53,216 bases of DNA, from NCBI RefSeq assembly GCF_020532625.1, contig NZ_JAJAUY010000030.1, positions 1 through 53,216 of the forward strand, read 5' to 3'. Both the position numbers and the translations under genes were made by a program. Shown here in pieces: positions 34,760 to 42,305 of the stretch. How positions within the stretch are numbered: position 1 is the first letter of the stretch; each line of letters opens with the position of its first letter. The stretch is from Streptomyces antimicrobicus. Its GTDB lineage: Bacteria > Actinomycetota > Actinomycetes > Streptomycetales > Streptomycetaceae. Below the pieces are notes generated by a model. It did no database searches, was not told the origin of the DNA, and was given only the letters and a program-made list of their open reading frames with translations.

Positions 34760-35160
34760 ACCACCCAAAGCCACGACCCGGCCACGGCTGGGCCACGGCC
34801 CGGCCGGGGTTCAGCCCGGCTAGGGCCACGGCCCGGCTCTGCTACGGCTCGACCTGGCCCGGCCCGGCCCTGCCCGGCCACGGCTCGGGCCTGACCGGCC
34901 CGGCCATGGCGCGGCTCGGGCCTGCCCGGCCACGGCCCGGCTCGGCTCGGCCAGGGTCCAGCCCCGCCACGGCCCGGCCACGGCGGCTCAGCCAGGGCTC
35001 AGCCCCACCACCGCCCGACCCGGCCCTGCCCGGCCACGGCGGCTCAGCCAGGGCTCAGCCCCGCCACCGCCCGACCCGGCCACGGCCCGGGTTCAGCCCA
35101 GTCCGGCCAAGGCTCGGCCCGCGCCTCCTCGGCGCCGTTGCCCGTAGCCCGGGGCTGGTG
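34760..35160. repeat. Long G+C-rich degenerate repeat region behind paaE
   Basis: This region of about 400 bases is built from CCACGGCCCGGCC-like and CTCGGC/CAGCC words. The clearest unit is CGGCGGCTCAGCCAGGGCTC plus flanking bases, which occurs at 34981 and 35037 (56-base period, about 50 bases almost identical). No gene is credible here. The promoter area of the next gene begins at about 35160. Confidence 0.75.
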
Positions 35161-35183
35161 AATTCCAAGAAGCTGCTCTATCT

Positions 35184-35196
35184 TGACGCCCCGTCA
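35184..35196. promoter_or_regulatory. Palindrome upstream of the acyl-CoA dehydrogenase
   Basis: TGACG-CCC-CGTCA (35184-35196) is a perfect 5-bp inverted repeat, preceded by T to give TTGACG. It lies 28 bases from the GTG start. TGACG/CGTCA sites are typical of TetR-type regulators of acyl-CoA genes in actinobacteria; the regulator is not in the window. Confidence 0.5.
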
Positions 35197-35224
35197 GAAA
35201 ACCGGTGTGCGCGGAAGGACAGCC

Positions 35225-36361
35225 GTGGACTTCACCTTCACCGAGGAGCAGCAGGCCGCCGTCGAGGCGGCCCGGGCGGTCTTCGCCGACGTCGCCCCGG
35301 ACTCCGTGCCCAGTCCCGCGCTCACCCCCGGCGCCGTCGCCGAGGACTTCGACCGCCCGCTGTGGGCCCGGCTCGCCGCGTCCGACCTGCTCGGCCTGGT
35401 CCTGGCCGAGCGGTACGGCGGCGCCGGGCTGGACACCGTCGCGCTGTGCCTGCTGCTGCGCGAGTCCGCCAAGGTGCTCGCCCGGGTCCCGCTGCTGGAG
35501 CACTGCGCCACCGCGACGGCCCTCCAGGCGTACGCCGACCCCCGCCTGGCCGCGGAGCTGCTGCCCCGCGCCGCCCGCGGCGAGCTGGTGCTGACCGTGG
35601 CCGCACAGGGCCGGACCGGGCACGACCCGGCCGAACTCGCCGTCACGGCACGCCGCGACGACGGCGCCTGGGTCCTGGACGGGCTCCAGACCGCCGTGCC
35701 CTGGGCACACGGCGCCGACTGGATCGCCGTACCCGCGCACACCGGCGAGGGCAGGGCGGTGCTCGCCCTGGTGCCGCGGACCTGCGCGGGCCTGGGCCTC
35801 GCCGACCAGTACTCCACCAGCGGGGAACGGCTGGCCGAGCTCACCCTGGACGGCGTACGCGTGCCCGCCGAGCGGCTCGTCGAGGCCGACGGCGCCTGGG
35901 AGCACCTGCGCCAGCTGCTGGCCACCGGCACCTGCGCGCTCGCGCTGGGCCTGGGCGAGGCCGTGCTCGCCATGACCGGCCGGTACACGGGTGAGCGGGA
36001 GCAGTTCGGGTTCCCCGTCGCCACCTTCCAGGCCGTCGCGGTGCAGGCCGCCGACCGCTACATCGACCTGCGCGCCATGGAGGCCACCCTCTGGCAGGCC
36101 GCCTGGCGCCTGGACAGCCCCGGCTCGGGGGGCCCGCTGCCGAGCGCCGGCGACGTGGCCGTGGCCAAGATCTGGGCCTCGGAGGGCGTCCGCCGGGTCG
36201 TGCAGACCGCGCAGCACCTGCACGGCGGCTTCGGCGCCGACACCGACTACCCGCTGCACCGCTACCACGCCTGGGCCAAGCACCTGGAGCTGTCGCTCGG
36301 CCCGGCGGCCGCGCACGAGGAGGCGCTGGGCGACCTGCTGGCCGCCCATCCCCTCGGCTGA
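35225..36361 (+). CDS. Acyl-CoA dehydrogenase family protein
   Basis: The product has 378 residues. The N-terminal helical domain begins FTFTEEQQAAVEAARAVFADV and the middle includes GLVLAERYGGAGLDTVALCLLL. The C-terminal four-helix part has REQFGFPVATFQAVAVQAADRYI and LHGGFGADTDYPLHRYH (FAD contact). It resembles the short FadE forms found in steroid or dicarboxylate catabolism, which often act as heterotetramers; no partner is adjacent. It starts with GTG 35225 behind GGAAGGAC. It may help phenylacetate or fatty acyl-CoA oxidation. Confidence 0.9.
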   Translation: MDFTFTEEQQAAVEAARAVFADVAPDSVPSPALTPGAVAEDFDRPLWARLAASDLLGLVLAERYGGAGLDTVALCLLLRESAKVLARVPLLEHCATATALQAYADPRLAAELLPRAARGELVLTVAAQGRTGHDPAELAVTARRDDGAWVLDGLQTAVPWAHGADWIAVPAHTGEGRAVLALVPRTCAGLGLADQYSTSGERLAELTLDGVRVPAERLVEADGAWEHLRQLLATGTCALALGLGEAVLAMTGRYTGEREQFGFPVATFQAVAVQAADRYIDLRAMEATLWQAAWRLDSPGSGGPLPSAGDVAVAKIWASEGVRRVVQTAQHLHGGFGADTDYPLHRYHAWAKHLELSLGPAAAHEEALGDLLAAHPLG

Positions 36362-36364
36362 GGA

Positions 36365-36709
36365 TCAGACGACGGTGCCGGGAGCGCCCGCGTCGGTGAC
36401 CACCGGGCGGCCCGAGGCCTCCCAGTCCTGCATGCCGCCGTCGACGTTCACGGCGTCGACGCCCTGGCCGACCAGGTAGCGCGCGACCTGCGCCGAACGG
36501 CCGCCGACCCGGCACATCACGAACACCCGGCGGCCGTCCTCGGCCGCCTCCGTCAGCTCGCCGAACCGGGCCACGAACTGGCTCATGGGGATGTGCAGCG
36601 CGCCTTCGGCGTGCCCGGCGTCCCATTCGTCCTGCTCGCGGACGTCCAGGATGAAGCTGTCCGCGTCCAGCGCGTCGACGCCCACCACGGGCACGGTGCC
36701 GAAGCTCAT
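36365..36709 (-). CDS. Single-domain rhodanese
   Basis: The 114-residue protein has the rhodanese fold: ILDVREQDEWDAGHAEGALHIPMSQF, the active loop FVMCRVGGRSAQVARYL with the catalytic Cys (about 70) and VNVDGGMQDWEASGRPV. It transfers sulfur to thiol or cyanide acceptors, or carries persulfide. It begins at ATG 36709 with AAAGGCG upstream, and ends four bases from the convergent acyl-CoA dehydrogenase. Confidence 0.93.
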   Translation of the reverse strand: MSFGTVPVVGVDALDADSFILDVREQDEWDAGHAEGALHIPMSQFVARFGELTEAAEDGRRVFVMCRVGGRSAQVARYLVGQGVDAVNVDGGMQDWEASGRPVVTDAGAPGTVV

Positions 36710-36807
36710 GCGTATCGCCTTTCGAAAAGAGAACCCACCGCCAGTGTGCCCCACCGGCCGTGCCCGCCCGGGACGCGCCGGGTCGGGCGCGATCCGCCGG
36801 GCACCGG

Positions 36808-37638
36808 TCAGCCCTGCACGGCCGCGAGCTCCGCCTCGCGCTCGGCGACCTGGGCCAGCAGCTGCTCGGCGATCTCCTCCAGCAGCCGGTCCGGGTCGTC
36901 CGGGGCCATGCGCAGCATGGAGCCGATGGCGCTCTCCTCCAGCTCGCGGGCCACCACCGTCAGCAGCTCCTTGCGCCGGGCCAGCCACTCCAGCTGCGCG
37001 TACAGCTCCTCGCTCTCGGTGGGCCGGGCCGCCTCGGGCACCGGGCCGGCCGCCCATTCCCCGGCCAGTTCGCGCAGCAGCTGCTCGTCGCCGCGCGCGT
37101 ACGCCGCGTTCACCTTGACGACGAAGGCCTCCCGGCGGGCCCGCTCGGTCTCGTCCCGGGCGAGGTCCGGGTGCGCCTGGCGGACCAGCTCGCGGTACAG
37201 CTTGCGGGCCTCCTCGGTCGGCCGGACCCGCTCCGGCGGGCGCACCGGCCGCTCGGTGAGCATCGCGCCCGCGTCGTCGGAGATCCCGTCCGAGCCCATC
37301 CAGTCGTGGAACAGCTCCTCCACGCCCGGCATCGGCATGACCAGCGAGCGCGCGTCCCGGGCGCGCCGCAGGTCCTCCGGGTCGCCCGAGCGCGCCGCCC
37401 TGGCCTCCCAGATCAGCGCGTCCAGCTCGTCGAGGCGGGTGTACATCGGCCCGAGCTTCTGGTGGTGCAGCCGGGAGAAGTTCTCCACCTCGACCCGGAA
37501 GGTCTCCACCGCGATCTCGAACTCGATCAGCGCCTGCTCGGCCGCGCGCACGGCCCGCTCCAGCCGTGCCTCGGGCCGCTCGTCGGCAGCGGGCCCGTCC
37601 GTGGGGGCCGAGGGCTCCCCGGCAGTCTGCTCACTCAC
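36808..37638 (-). CDS. J-domain (DnaJ-like) cytoplasmic protein
   Basis: The product has about 276 residues. A coiled-coil-like N-terminal half (ALIEFEIAVETFRVEVENFSRLHHQKLG and the EARAARSGDPEDLRRARDAR segment) precedes a J-like region at about 150-190: LYRELVRQAHPDLARDETERARREAF with the HPD tripeptide. A helical C-terminus with paired Glu/Arg follows. It probably recruits Hsp70 for a special client. Three in-frame GTGs exist (37638, 37647, 37659); I chose 37638, where AGGGTGGGG gives a ribosome site. It is unlike the general DnaJ, which lacks this N-terminal coil. Confidence 0.78.
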   Translation of the reverse strand: MSEQTAGEPSAPTDGPAADERPEARLERAVRAAEQALIEFEIAVETFRVEVENFSRLHHQKLGPMYTRLDELDALIWEARAARSGDPEDLRRARDARSLVMPMPGVEELFHDWMGSDGISDDAGAMLTERPVRPPERVRPTEEARKLYRELVRQAHPDLARDETERARREAFVVKVNAAYARGDEQLLRELAGEWAAGPVPEAARPTESEELYAQLEWLARRKELLTVVARELEESAIGSMLRMAPDDPDRLLEEIAEQLLAQVAEREAELAAVQG

Positions 37639-37670
37639 CCGCCCCACCCTACGGCCCACCGCCGGGCACC

Positions 37671-37830
37671 GGGAGGCGGGCAGGGGGCGGGACCCCCGCG
37701 GCCAGGAGACGCCCGACCGCCGGGCACCGGGAGGCGGGCAGGGGCGGATCCCCGCGGCCGGGAGGCGGGCAGGGGCGGACCCCCGCAGCCCGGAGGCGGG
37801 CAGGGCCGGGACCCCCGCGGCCCGGCGCCC
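37671..37830. repeat. Tandem G+C-rich repeat GGGAGGCGGGCAGGGGCGG
   Basis: GGAGGCGGGCAGGG-type units begin at about 37671, 37730, 37761 and 37791, with a period of about 30 bases and (A)CCCCCGCGGCC in between. It lies in the gap between the J-domain and DUF2252 genes. No gene was seen there. Confidence 0.75.
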
Positions 37831-37894
37831 CCCGGGCAGGCCCAGAAGCGGCAGCCCGGCTTCCGCAGCAGCGGAGGAAGCCCCGCCGCCGCGC

Positions 37895-39289
37895 CTAGAC
37901 GCCTTCCTCCGCCGCGATCCGCCCCGCCCTGACCGCCGCCACCAGATCCGCGTGGTCGGCCTCCGTACGGTCGGCGTAGGCCACCGCGAAGGCCGCCACC
38001 GCCTCGTCCAGCTCCTCGTTCTTGCCGCAGTACCCCGCCAGCAGCCGCGGATCGGCGCTGTGCGCGTGCGCCCGGGCCAGCAGCGCGCCCGTCATCCGCC
38101 CGTAGTCGTCGAGCTGGTCGGCGGACAGCGCCGCCGGGTCCACGCTGCCCTTGCGGTTGCGGAACTGGCGCACCTGGTACGGCCGCCCCTGCACCGTGGT
38201 CCAGCCGAGCAGGATGTCCGAGACGACCTGCATCTGCTGCTGCCCCGCCACCACCCGGCGGCCCTCGTGCTCCTCCACCGGCGCGGGGAAGCCGACGGCC
38301 GGCAGGTGCGGCAGCAGCACCGAGGGACGGGCCTCCTTCACCTGGAGCACCAGCGCCTCACCGCGGTGGTCCAGCAGCAGCACCACGTACGAGCGGGTGC
38401 CCACGCTGCCGGTGCCCACCACCCGGAACGCCACGTCGTGGACGGCGTACCGGGCCAGCAGCGGCAGCCGGTCGCCGCTCAGCGTCCCCAGGTAGGGGCC
38501 GAGCGAGGCCGCGACGGCGGCGGCCTCCTCGTCCCCGACCCGCCGCAGCACCGGCAGGGCGTCGACGAAGCGCCGGCCGCCGTCCTCGGCCGGCTCCGTG
38601 GACTTCGCCGCGAACCGCGCGCCGGTGTTGTTGCGGGCCTTCTCCGAGACCCGCTCCAGCGTGCCCAGCAGGTCCCGGGCGTCGGTGTGCGAGACGAGTT
38701 CCTCGTCGGCGATGGCGTTCCAGGCGTCCAGCGCCGGCAGCTTCGCCAGCAGCCGCACGGTGCGCCGGTAGGCGCCCACCGCGTCCCGGGCGGCCGCCCG
38801 GCAGACGTCCTCGGAGGCGCCCGCGACCCGGCCGGCCAGCACCAGCGAGGCGGCCAGCCGCTTGACGTCCCACTCCCACGGGCCGAAGACCGTCTCGTCG
38901 AAGTCGTTGAGGTCGATCACCAGTCGGCCGCGGGCGTCGCCGTAGAGCCCGAAGTTCGCGGCGTGCGCGTCACCGCAGATCTGCGCGCCCACGCCGGTCA
39001 CCGGCGTGCCCGCCAGGTCGTGCGCCATGAGCCCCGCGGCCCCGCGCAGGAAGGCGAACGGGTTGGCTGCCATCCGCCCCACCCGGATCGGCGTCAGCTC
39101 CGGCACCCGGCCGGCGTTGGACTCCTCCACCGCCCGCACCGCGTCCGGCCGGTCCGCCGCCACCGCGAGGCCCGCGTGCGCGGCGCGCGGGACGCTCCTG
39201 CGCAGCGCCTTGCCCGCCTCCTTGGGCGACACCCCGGCCGTCGTGCGGGGCGCGAACCCCGCCACCGCCGGTATCCGCTCCACTGCCAT
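37895..39289 (-). CDS. DUF2252 protein (kinase-like fold)
   Basis: The product has 464 residues. The family hallmarks are ICGDAHAANFGLYGDARGRLVIDLNDFDE (split: GDAHAANFG near 104-112 and DLNDFDE near 124-130), RLAASLVLAGR and the AGYCGKNEELDEAVAAFA C-terminal helix. The GDxHxxN and DxxD motifs recall aminoglycoside phosphotransferase-type kinases. The activity is unknown. ATG 39289 starts it. It lies behind the two-component genes on the same strand after a 110-base gap where I saw no gene. Confidence 0.88.
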   Translation of the reverse strand: MAVERIPAVAGFAPRTTAGVSPKEAGKALRRSVPRAAHAGLAVAADRPDAVRAVEESNAGRVPELTPIRVGRMAANPFAFLRGAAGLMAHDLAGTPVTGVGAQICGDAHAANFGLYGDARGRLVIDLNDFDETVFGPWEWDVKRLAASLVLAGRVAGASEDVCRAAARDAVGAYRRTVRLLAKLPALDAWNAIADEELVSHTDARDLLGTLERVSEKARNNTGARFAAKSTEPAEDGGRRFVDALPVLRRVGDEEAAAVAASLGPYLGTLSGDRLPLLARYAVHDVAFRVVGTGSVGTRSYVVLLLDHRGEALVLQVKEARPSVLLPHLPAVGFPAPVEEHEGRRVVAGQQQMQVVSDILLGWTTVQGRPYQVRQFRNRKGSVDPAALSADQLDDYGRMTGALLARAHAHSADPRLLAGYCGKNEELDEAVAAFAVAYADRTEADHADLVAAVRAGRIAAEEGV

Positions 39290-39399
39290 GTCCGCCGGAC
39301 CCCCCGTGTCGATCTTCCGTCTTCGGTGCCCACGACCGTACCGACCCGCGCCCGACCGGCATGACCCGGTCCTGCCACAACCGCGCTACGAAGTCGTGG

Positions 39400-40059
39400 T
39401 CACAGCCCCGCGTCCCGGGCCAGCAGCGCCGCCTGCACCCGGTTCTCGCACTCCAGCTTCGCCAGGATCCGGCTGACGTACGTCTTCACCGTCGCCTCGC
39501 TCATGTGCAGCCGCCGCCCCGCGTCCGCGTTGGACAGGCCCTCCCCGAGCAGCGCCAGCACCCCGCGTTCGCGCTCGCTGAGTTCGGCCACCCGGCGCCG
39601 GGCCTCCTCGCCGCGGGCCGCCTCCCGGCCCGAGGCCAGCTGGTCCACCACGTGCCGGGTCGCGCCGGGCGAGAGGTAGGCGTCCCCGGCCGCGGCCGCC
39701 CGTACGGCGCCGATCAGCTCGCCGGGGGCGGAGTCCTTGAGCAGGAAGCCCGCGCCGCCCTCCGCCAGGGCGCGCAGGACGTTCTCCCGCTCGCCGAACG
39801 TCGTCAGGATCAGCGCCCGCGCCTGCGGCACCGCCCGGCGCAGCTCCGCCAGCGCGCTCAGCCCGTCCAGGACGGGCATCTGGATGTCCAGCAGCACCAC
39901 GTCCGGGTGGTGGGCGCGGGCCAGCTCCACCGCCTCGCGCCCGTTCGGCGCCTCCGCGACCACCTCGATCCCGGGGTCCGACGTCAGGATCATCCTGATG
40001 CCGGCCCGGATCAGCGGCTCGTCGTCCGCGATCACCACTTTGATCGTCCGGCCCGTCAC
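39400..40059 (-). CDS. LuxR/NarL-family response regulator paired with the next kinase
   Basis: The product has 219 residues. The receiver has the acidic pair in IADDEPL, the phospho-Asp in VVLLDIQMPVLDG (about D58), Thr in ILTTFGE and Lys in FLLKDSAP. The LuxR helix-turn-helix is LSERERGVLALLGEGLSN, then MSEATVKTYVSRILAKL. GTG 40059 has GGGAGGG upstream. It follows the histidine kinase by 38 bases, so both are one operon and should be cognate partners. Confidence 0.94.
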   Translation of the reverse strand: MTGRTIKVVIADDEPLIRAGIRMILTSDPGIEVVAEAPNGREAVELARAHHPDVVLLDIQMPVLDGLSALAELRRAVPQARALILTTFGERENVLRALAEGGAGFLLKDSAPGELIGAVRAAAAGDAYLSPGATRHVVDQLASGREAARGEEARRRVAELSERERGVLALLGEGLSNADAGRRLHMSEATVKTYVSRILAKLECENRVQAALLARDAGL

Positions 40060-40097
40060 GCCCGCCCTCCCACTGCTTCCACCGTGTCCACCCCTGC

Positions 40098-41792
40098 TCA
40101 GCCCGCGTCGACCTCGTACGTCTGCTTCTCGACGAGCTTGCCGTCCTTGAAGCAGAACCGGAAAACCCGGTCCTTCGCCAGATCCGTGTCGTCCTCCGGG
40201 TCCAGGAGCGCCAGGCACGAGGCACCGGCCGGCTTCGGCGGCCCCTTGCGGTCCAGTCCCGAGGTCATGATCGAGTCCCCGCTGGGCACCGCCTTGCGCA
40301 CCTCCTTCTCGCTCTGTCCCACCTGGACCCGGTCGTACTCCTCCCGCGTCAGGTACGCCTCGTCGGCCGAGCTCGCCATCAACGCGATCAGCGCCACCAC
40401 CGCGATCAGCAGCAGCACCGCCGCGGCGAACGCGATCCCGCAGCCCAGCGCCACCCCGCCGCCGGGCGAGCGCCCGTGCCGGCCCACGGCCAGCTCCCGG
40501 TCGACCGCCGCCCAGTCCATGGGCGCCGTGGCTCCCGAGACGCGGACGGCCAGTTGCCCGAAGTCGTCCGGCTCCGGCCCCTGCGCCCCGGCCGGCTCGG
40601 CGCCGTACGGCAGCACGCCCGCGACGCGGAAGCCGCCGCCCTCGACCGGGCCCGCGTGCACCATGCCGCCGACCAGCCGGGCCCGCTCGCGCAGCCCCGT
40701 CAGGCCCTGTCCGCCCGAGACGACCCCGTCCGGCCGCTCGGCCGCCGCCGGGCCGTTGGCGATCTCCACCACCAGGGAGTCGTCCTCGTAGCGCAGTTCC
40801 ACGGTGATCGCCGCGCCCGGCGCGTGCTTGTAGGCGTTCGTCAGCGCCTCCTGCACGATCCGGTACGCCGCGTGGTCGCAGGCCGGGGCCAGCGGCCGGG
40901 TCGCCCCGGTGACCGTCAGGCGCACCTCGGTGCCGGCCGCCCGGGCGGCCTCCACCACGCCGCCGATGCCGGCGACCCCGCGGGCGGCCGGCTGGACGGT
41001 GTCCTCCGCCGCGACCGGCGCCTCCACCCCGTCGCGCAGGATGCCCACGACCTCGCGCAGTTCGTGCATCGCGCCGACCGAGGCCTGGCGCAGCACGCCC
41101 ACCGCCTCGCGCTGACGTTCCGTCAGTGCCGGGTCGACCTCCAGCGCGCCGGTGTGCACGGAGATCAGCGCCAGCTGGTGGCCGAGGCTGTCGTGCATGT
41201 CCTGGGCGATCCGCTGGCGCTCGCGCAGCCGCGCCTGGCCGGCGATCATCGCCCGCTCCCGCATGAGTTGCGCGTTGCGCTCCTGGAGCGCGTGCAGCAG
41301 GGTCCGCCGCTGGTACCAGTACCGGCTCGCCAGGCCCGGCATCAGGGTGGTCGCGAGGAACGCCAGGGTGACGAAGACGGCGATCCACAGCGGCCGGGTG
41401 TTCGACCACTCCGTGACCACCGCGACGCCCACCTCCAGCGCGAAGGTGAGCGTGAACGCGACCACCGCACGGGTCACCCCGACGATCCGCCGGCCCGCCG
41501 ACCAGGCGAGCAGGATCGTCACCAGGAACGCCCCGGGCAGCACCCCGCTGATCACCGCGCCCGCCACCAGCGTCCCCGCGGGCAGCCGGCGCCGCAGCAG
41601 TGTGAGGAGCACCACGACCACCGCGGACAGGGTGTGCCGCCACCAGGCCCCGCCCTCGATCTCCTCCAACGGCATGCCGAGCAGCGCGAGCACGGCGGCC
41701 ATCGCGCAGTCCTTGAGCAGGGCGGCCCGCGTCCACCGCTCCGGCCCCTGGAGCCAGGCCCGGCCCGCGCGCATCTTCGACGTCACATCCAC
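40098..41792 (-). CDS. Sensor histidine kinase (HisKA_3 type) with extra C-terminal helix and outer domain
   Basis: The product has 564 residues. N-terminal membrane helices lie about 25-152. The phospho-acceptor is His200 in RIAQDMHDSLGHQLALI (HisKA_3), and the ATPase N-box is EALTNAYKHAPGA (about 315-327) with GQGLTGLRERARLVGG. This is where NarL-type kinases usually end (about 395). Here the chain goes on: a linker, a strong helix at 446-474 (CGIAFAAAVLLLIAVVALIAL) and an outer domain of 90 residues (LTREEYDRVQVGQSEKEVRKAV, Cys526 and Cys547) that looks like a BamE/SmpA- or BLIP-type fold. GTG 41792 is the start; GTG 41786 is possible. Confidence 0.92.
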   Translation of the reverse strand: MDVTSKMRAGRAWLQGPERWTRAALLKDCAMAAVLALLGMPLEEIEGGAWWRHTLSAVVVVLLTLLRRRLPAGTLVAGAVISGVLPGAFLVTILLAWSAGRRIVGVTRAVVAFTLTFALEVGVAVVTEWSNTRPLWIAVFVTLAFLATTLMPGLASRYWYQRRTLLHALQERNAQLMRERAMIAGQARLRERQRIAQDMHDSLGHQLALISVHTGALEVDPALTERQREAVGVLRQASVGAMHELREVVGILRDGVEAPVAAEDTVQPAARGVAGIGGVVEAARAAGTEVRLTVTGATRPLAPACDHAAYRIVQEALTNAYKHAPGAAITVELRYEDDSLVVEIANGPAAAERPDGVVSGGQGLTGLRERARLVGGMVHAGPVEGGGFRVAGVLPYGAEPAGAQGPEPDDFGQLAVRVSGATAPMDWAAVDRELAVGRHGRSPGGGVALGCGIAFAAAVLLLIAVVALIALMASSADEAYLTREEYDRVQVGQSEKEVRKAVPSGDSIMTSGLDRKGPPKPAGASCLALLDPEDDTDLAKDRVFRFCFKDGKLVEKQTYEVDAG

Positions 41793-41880
41793 GCGCCCGA
41801 CCCTAGGGTCCGACGCCGGGGCCCGGCCGCTCACTTTCGTCGCGTCCCGGCCGACGAAAGTCGCGCGGCCCGCAACGGAA

Positions 41881-41913
41881 GAAGCCCCGCGGATCGATGA
41901 TCCGCGGGGCTTC
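41881..41913 (-). terminator. Strong hairpin downstream of tRNA-Leu
   Basis: A perfect 15-bp stem, GAAGCCCCGCGGATC (41881-41895) with GATCCGCGGGGCTTC (41899-41913), encloses a 3-base loop. It starts seven bases past the tRNA 3' end on the minus strand and is followed there by TTCCGTT. Confidence 0.85.
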
Positions 41914-41919
41914 CCACAG

Positions 41920-42002
41920 TGGGCGAGGGGGGATTTGAACCCCCACGTCCCGAAGGACACTGGCACCTGAAGCCAGCGCGTCTGCCGTTCCGCCACTCGC
42001 CC
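41920..42002 (-). tRNA. tRNA-Leu (anticodon CAG)
   Basis: This 83-base class II tRNA has an acceptor stem GGGCGAG/CTCGCCC, an anticodon stem CTGGC/GCCAG around loop TTCAGGT (anticodon CAG, reading CUG) and a long variable arm with the stem TGTCC/GGACG. The T arm is GGGGG-TTCAAAT-CCCCC. CCA is not encoded. CUG is the main Leu codon in this genome type. It stands just before fhaA on the opposite strand; the same neighbourhood of a leucine tRNA and fhaA exists in mycobacteria (from memory). Confidence 0.97.
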
Positions 42003-42305
42003 GAGCAGCGTCCCAGTGGTCTTCCCTTTCGGGCCGTTCCCCTGGCGACACCGGAACATTAGCACGTCAGAGGCGGGGGATTGAAATCGCTTTCCCCGCA
42101 CCGCTCGCGCGACGTCCCGACAGCCCCTCCCGTAGTGCCCGCCGGGTGCGGGACACTGTCCCTGGAGCGCCCCTACGATCCCCTGGGTAGGACTTGTGAG
42201 GACCAACACTTGTCCACACGTGGGACAAGGGGAACCACCCGAATCCCCCACGCGTGGATACGATCAGTAAGCAGTACAGGGCGACAACGACGGAGGAGGT
42301 GCCCG
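42003..42305. promoter_or_regulatory. Gap between tRNA-Leu and fhaA with palindromes and a promoter candidate
   Basis: No gene is seen in this 303-base gap. It holds CTTGTCC/GGACAAG arms around a 7-base centre (42209-42229), a perfect CCACGCGTGG palindrome (42248-42257) and a TACGAT -10 candidate just behind it (42259-42264), about 42 bases before the fhaA ATG. Another TACGAT lies near 42174. The palindromes may be regulator sites for the growth cluster. Confidence 0.45.

Noticed and set aside
34906..35994. Open frame covering the repeat region and the start of the acyl-CoA dehydrogenase
   Set aside because: The translation is Arg/Pro/Ala low complexity, and it overlaps a well-supported gene in another frame.
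41881..41913. Hairpin considered as an attachment site of an integrated element beside the tRNA
   Set aside because: There is no integrase, no duplicated tRNA end and no G+C shift; it fits a terminator.
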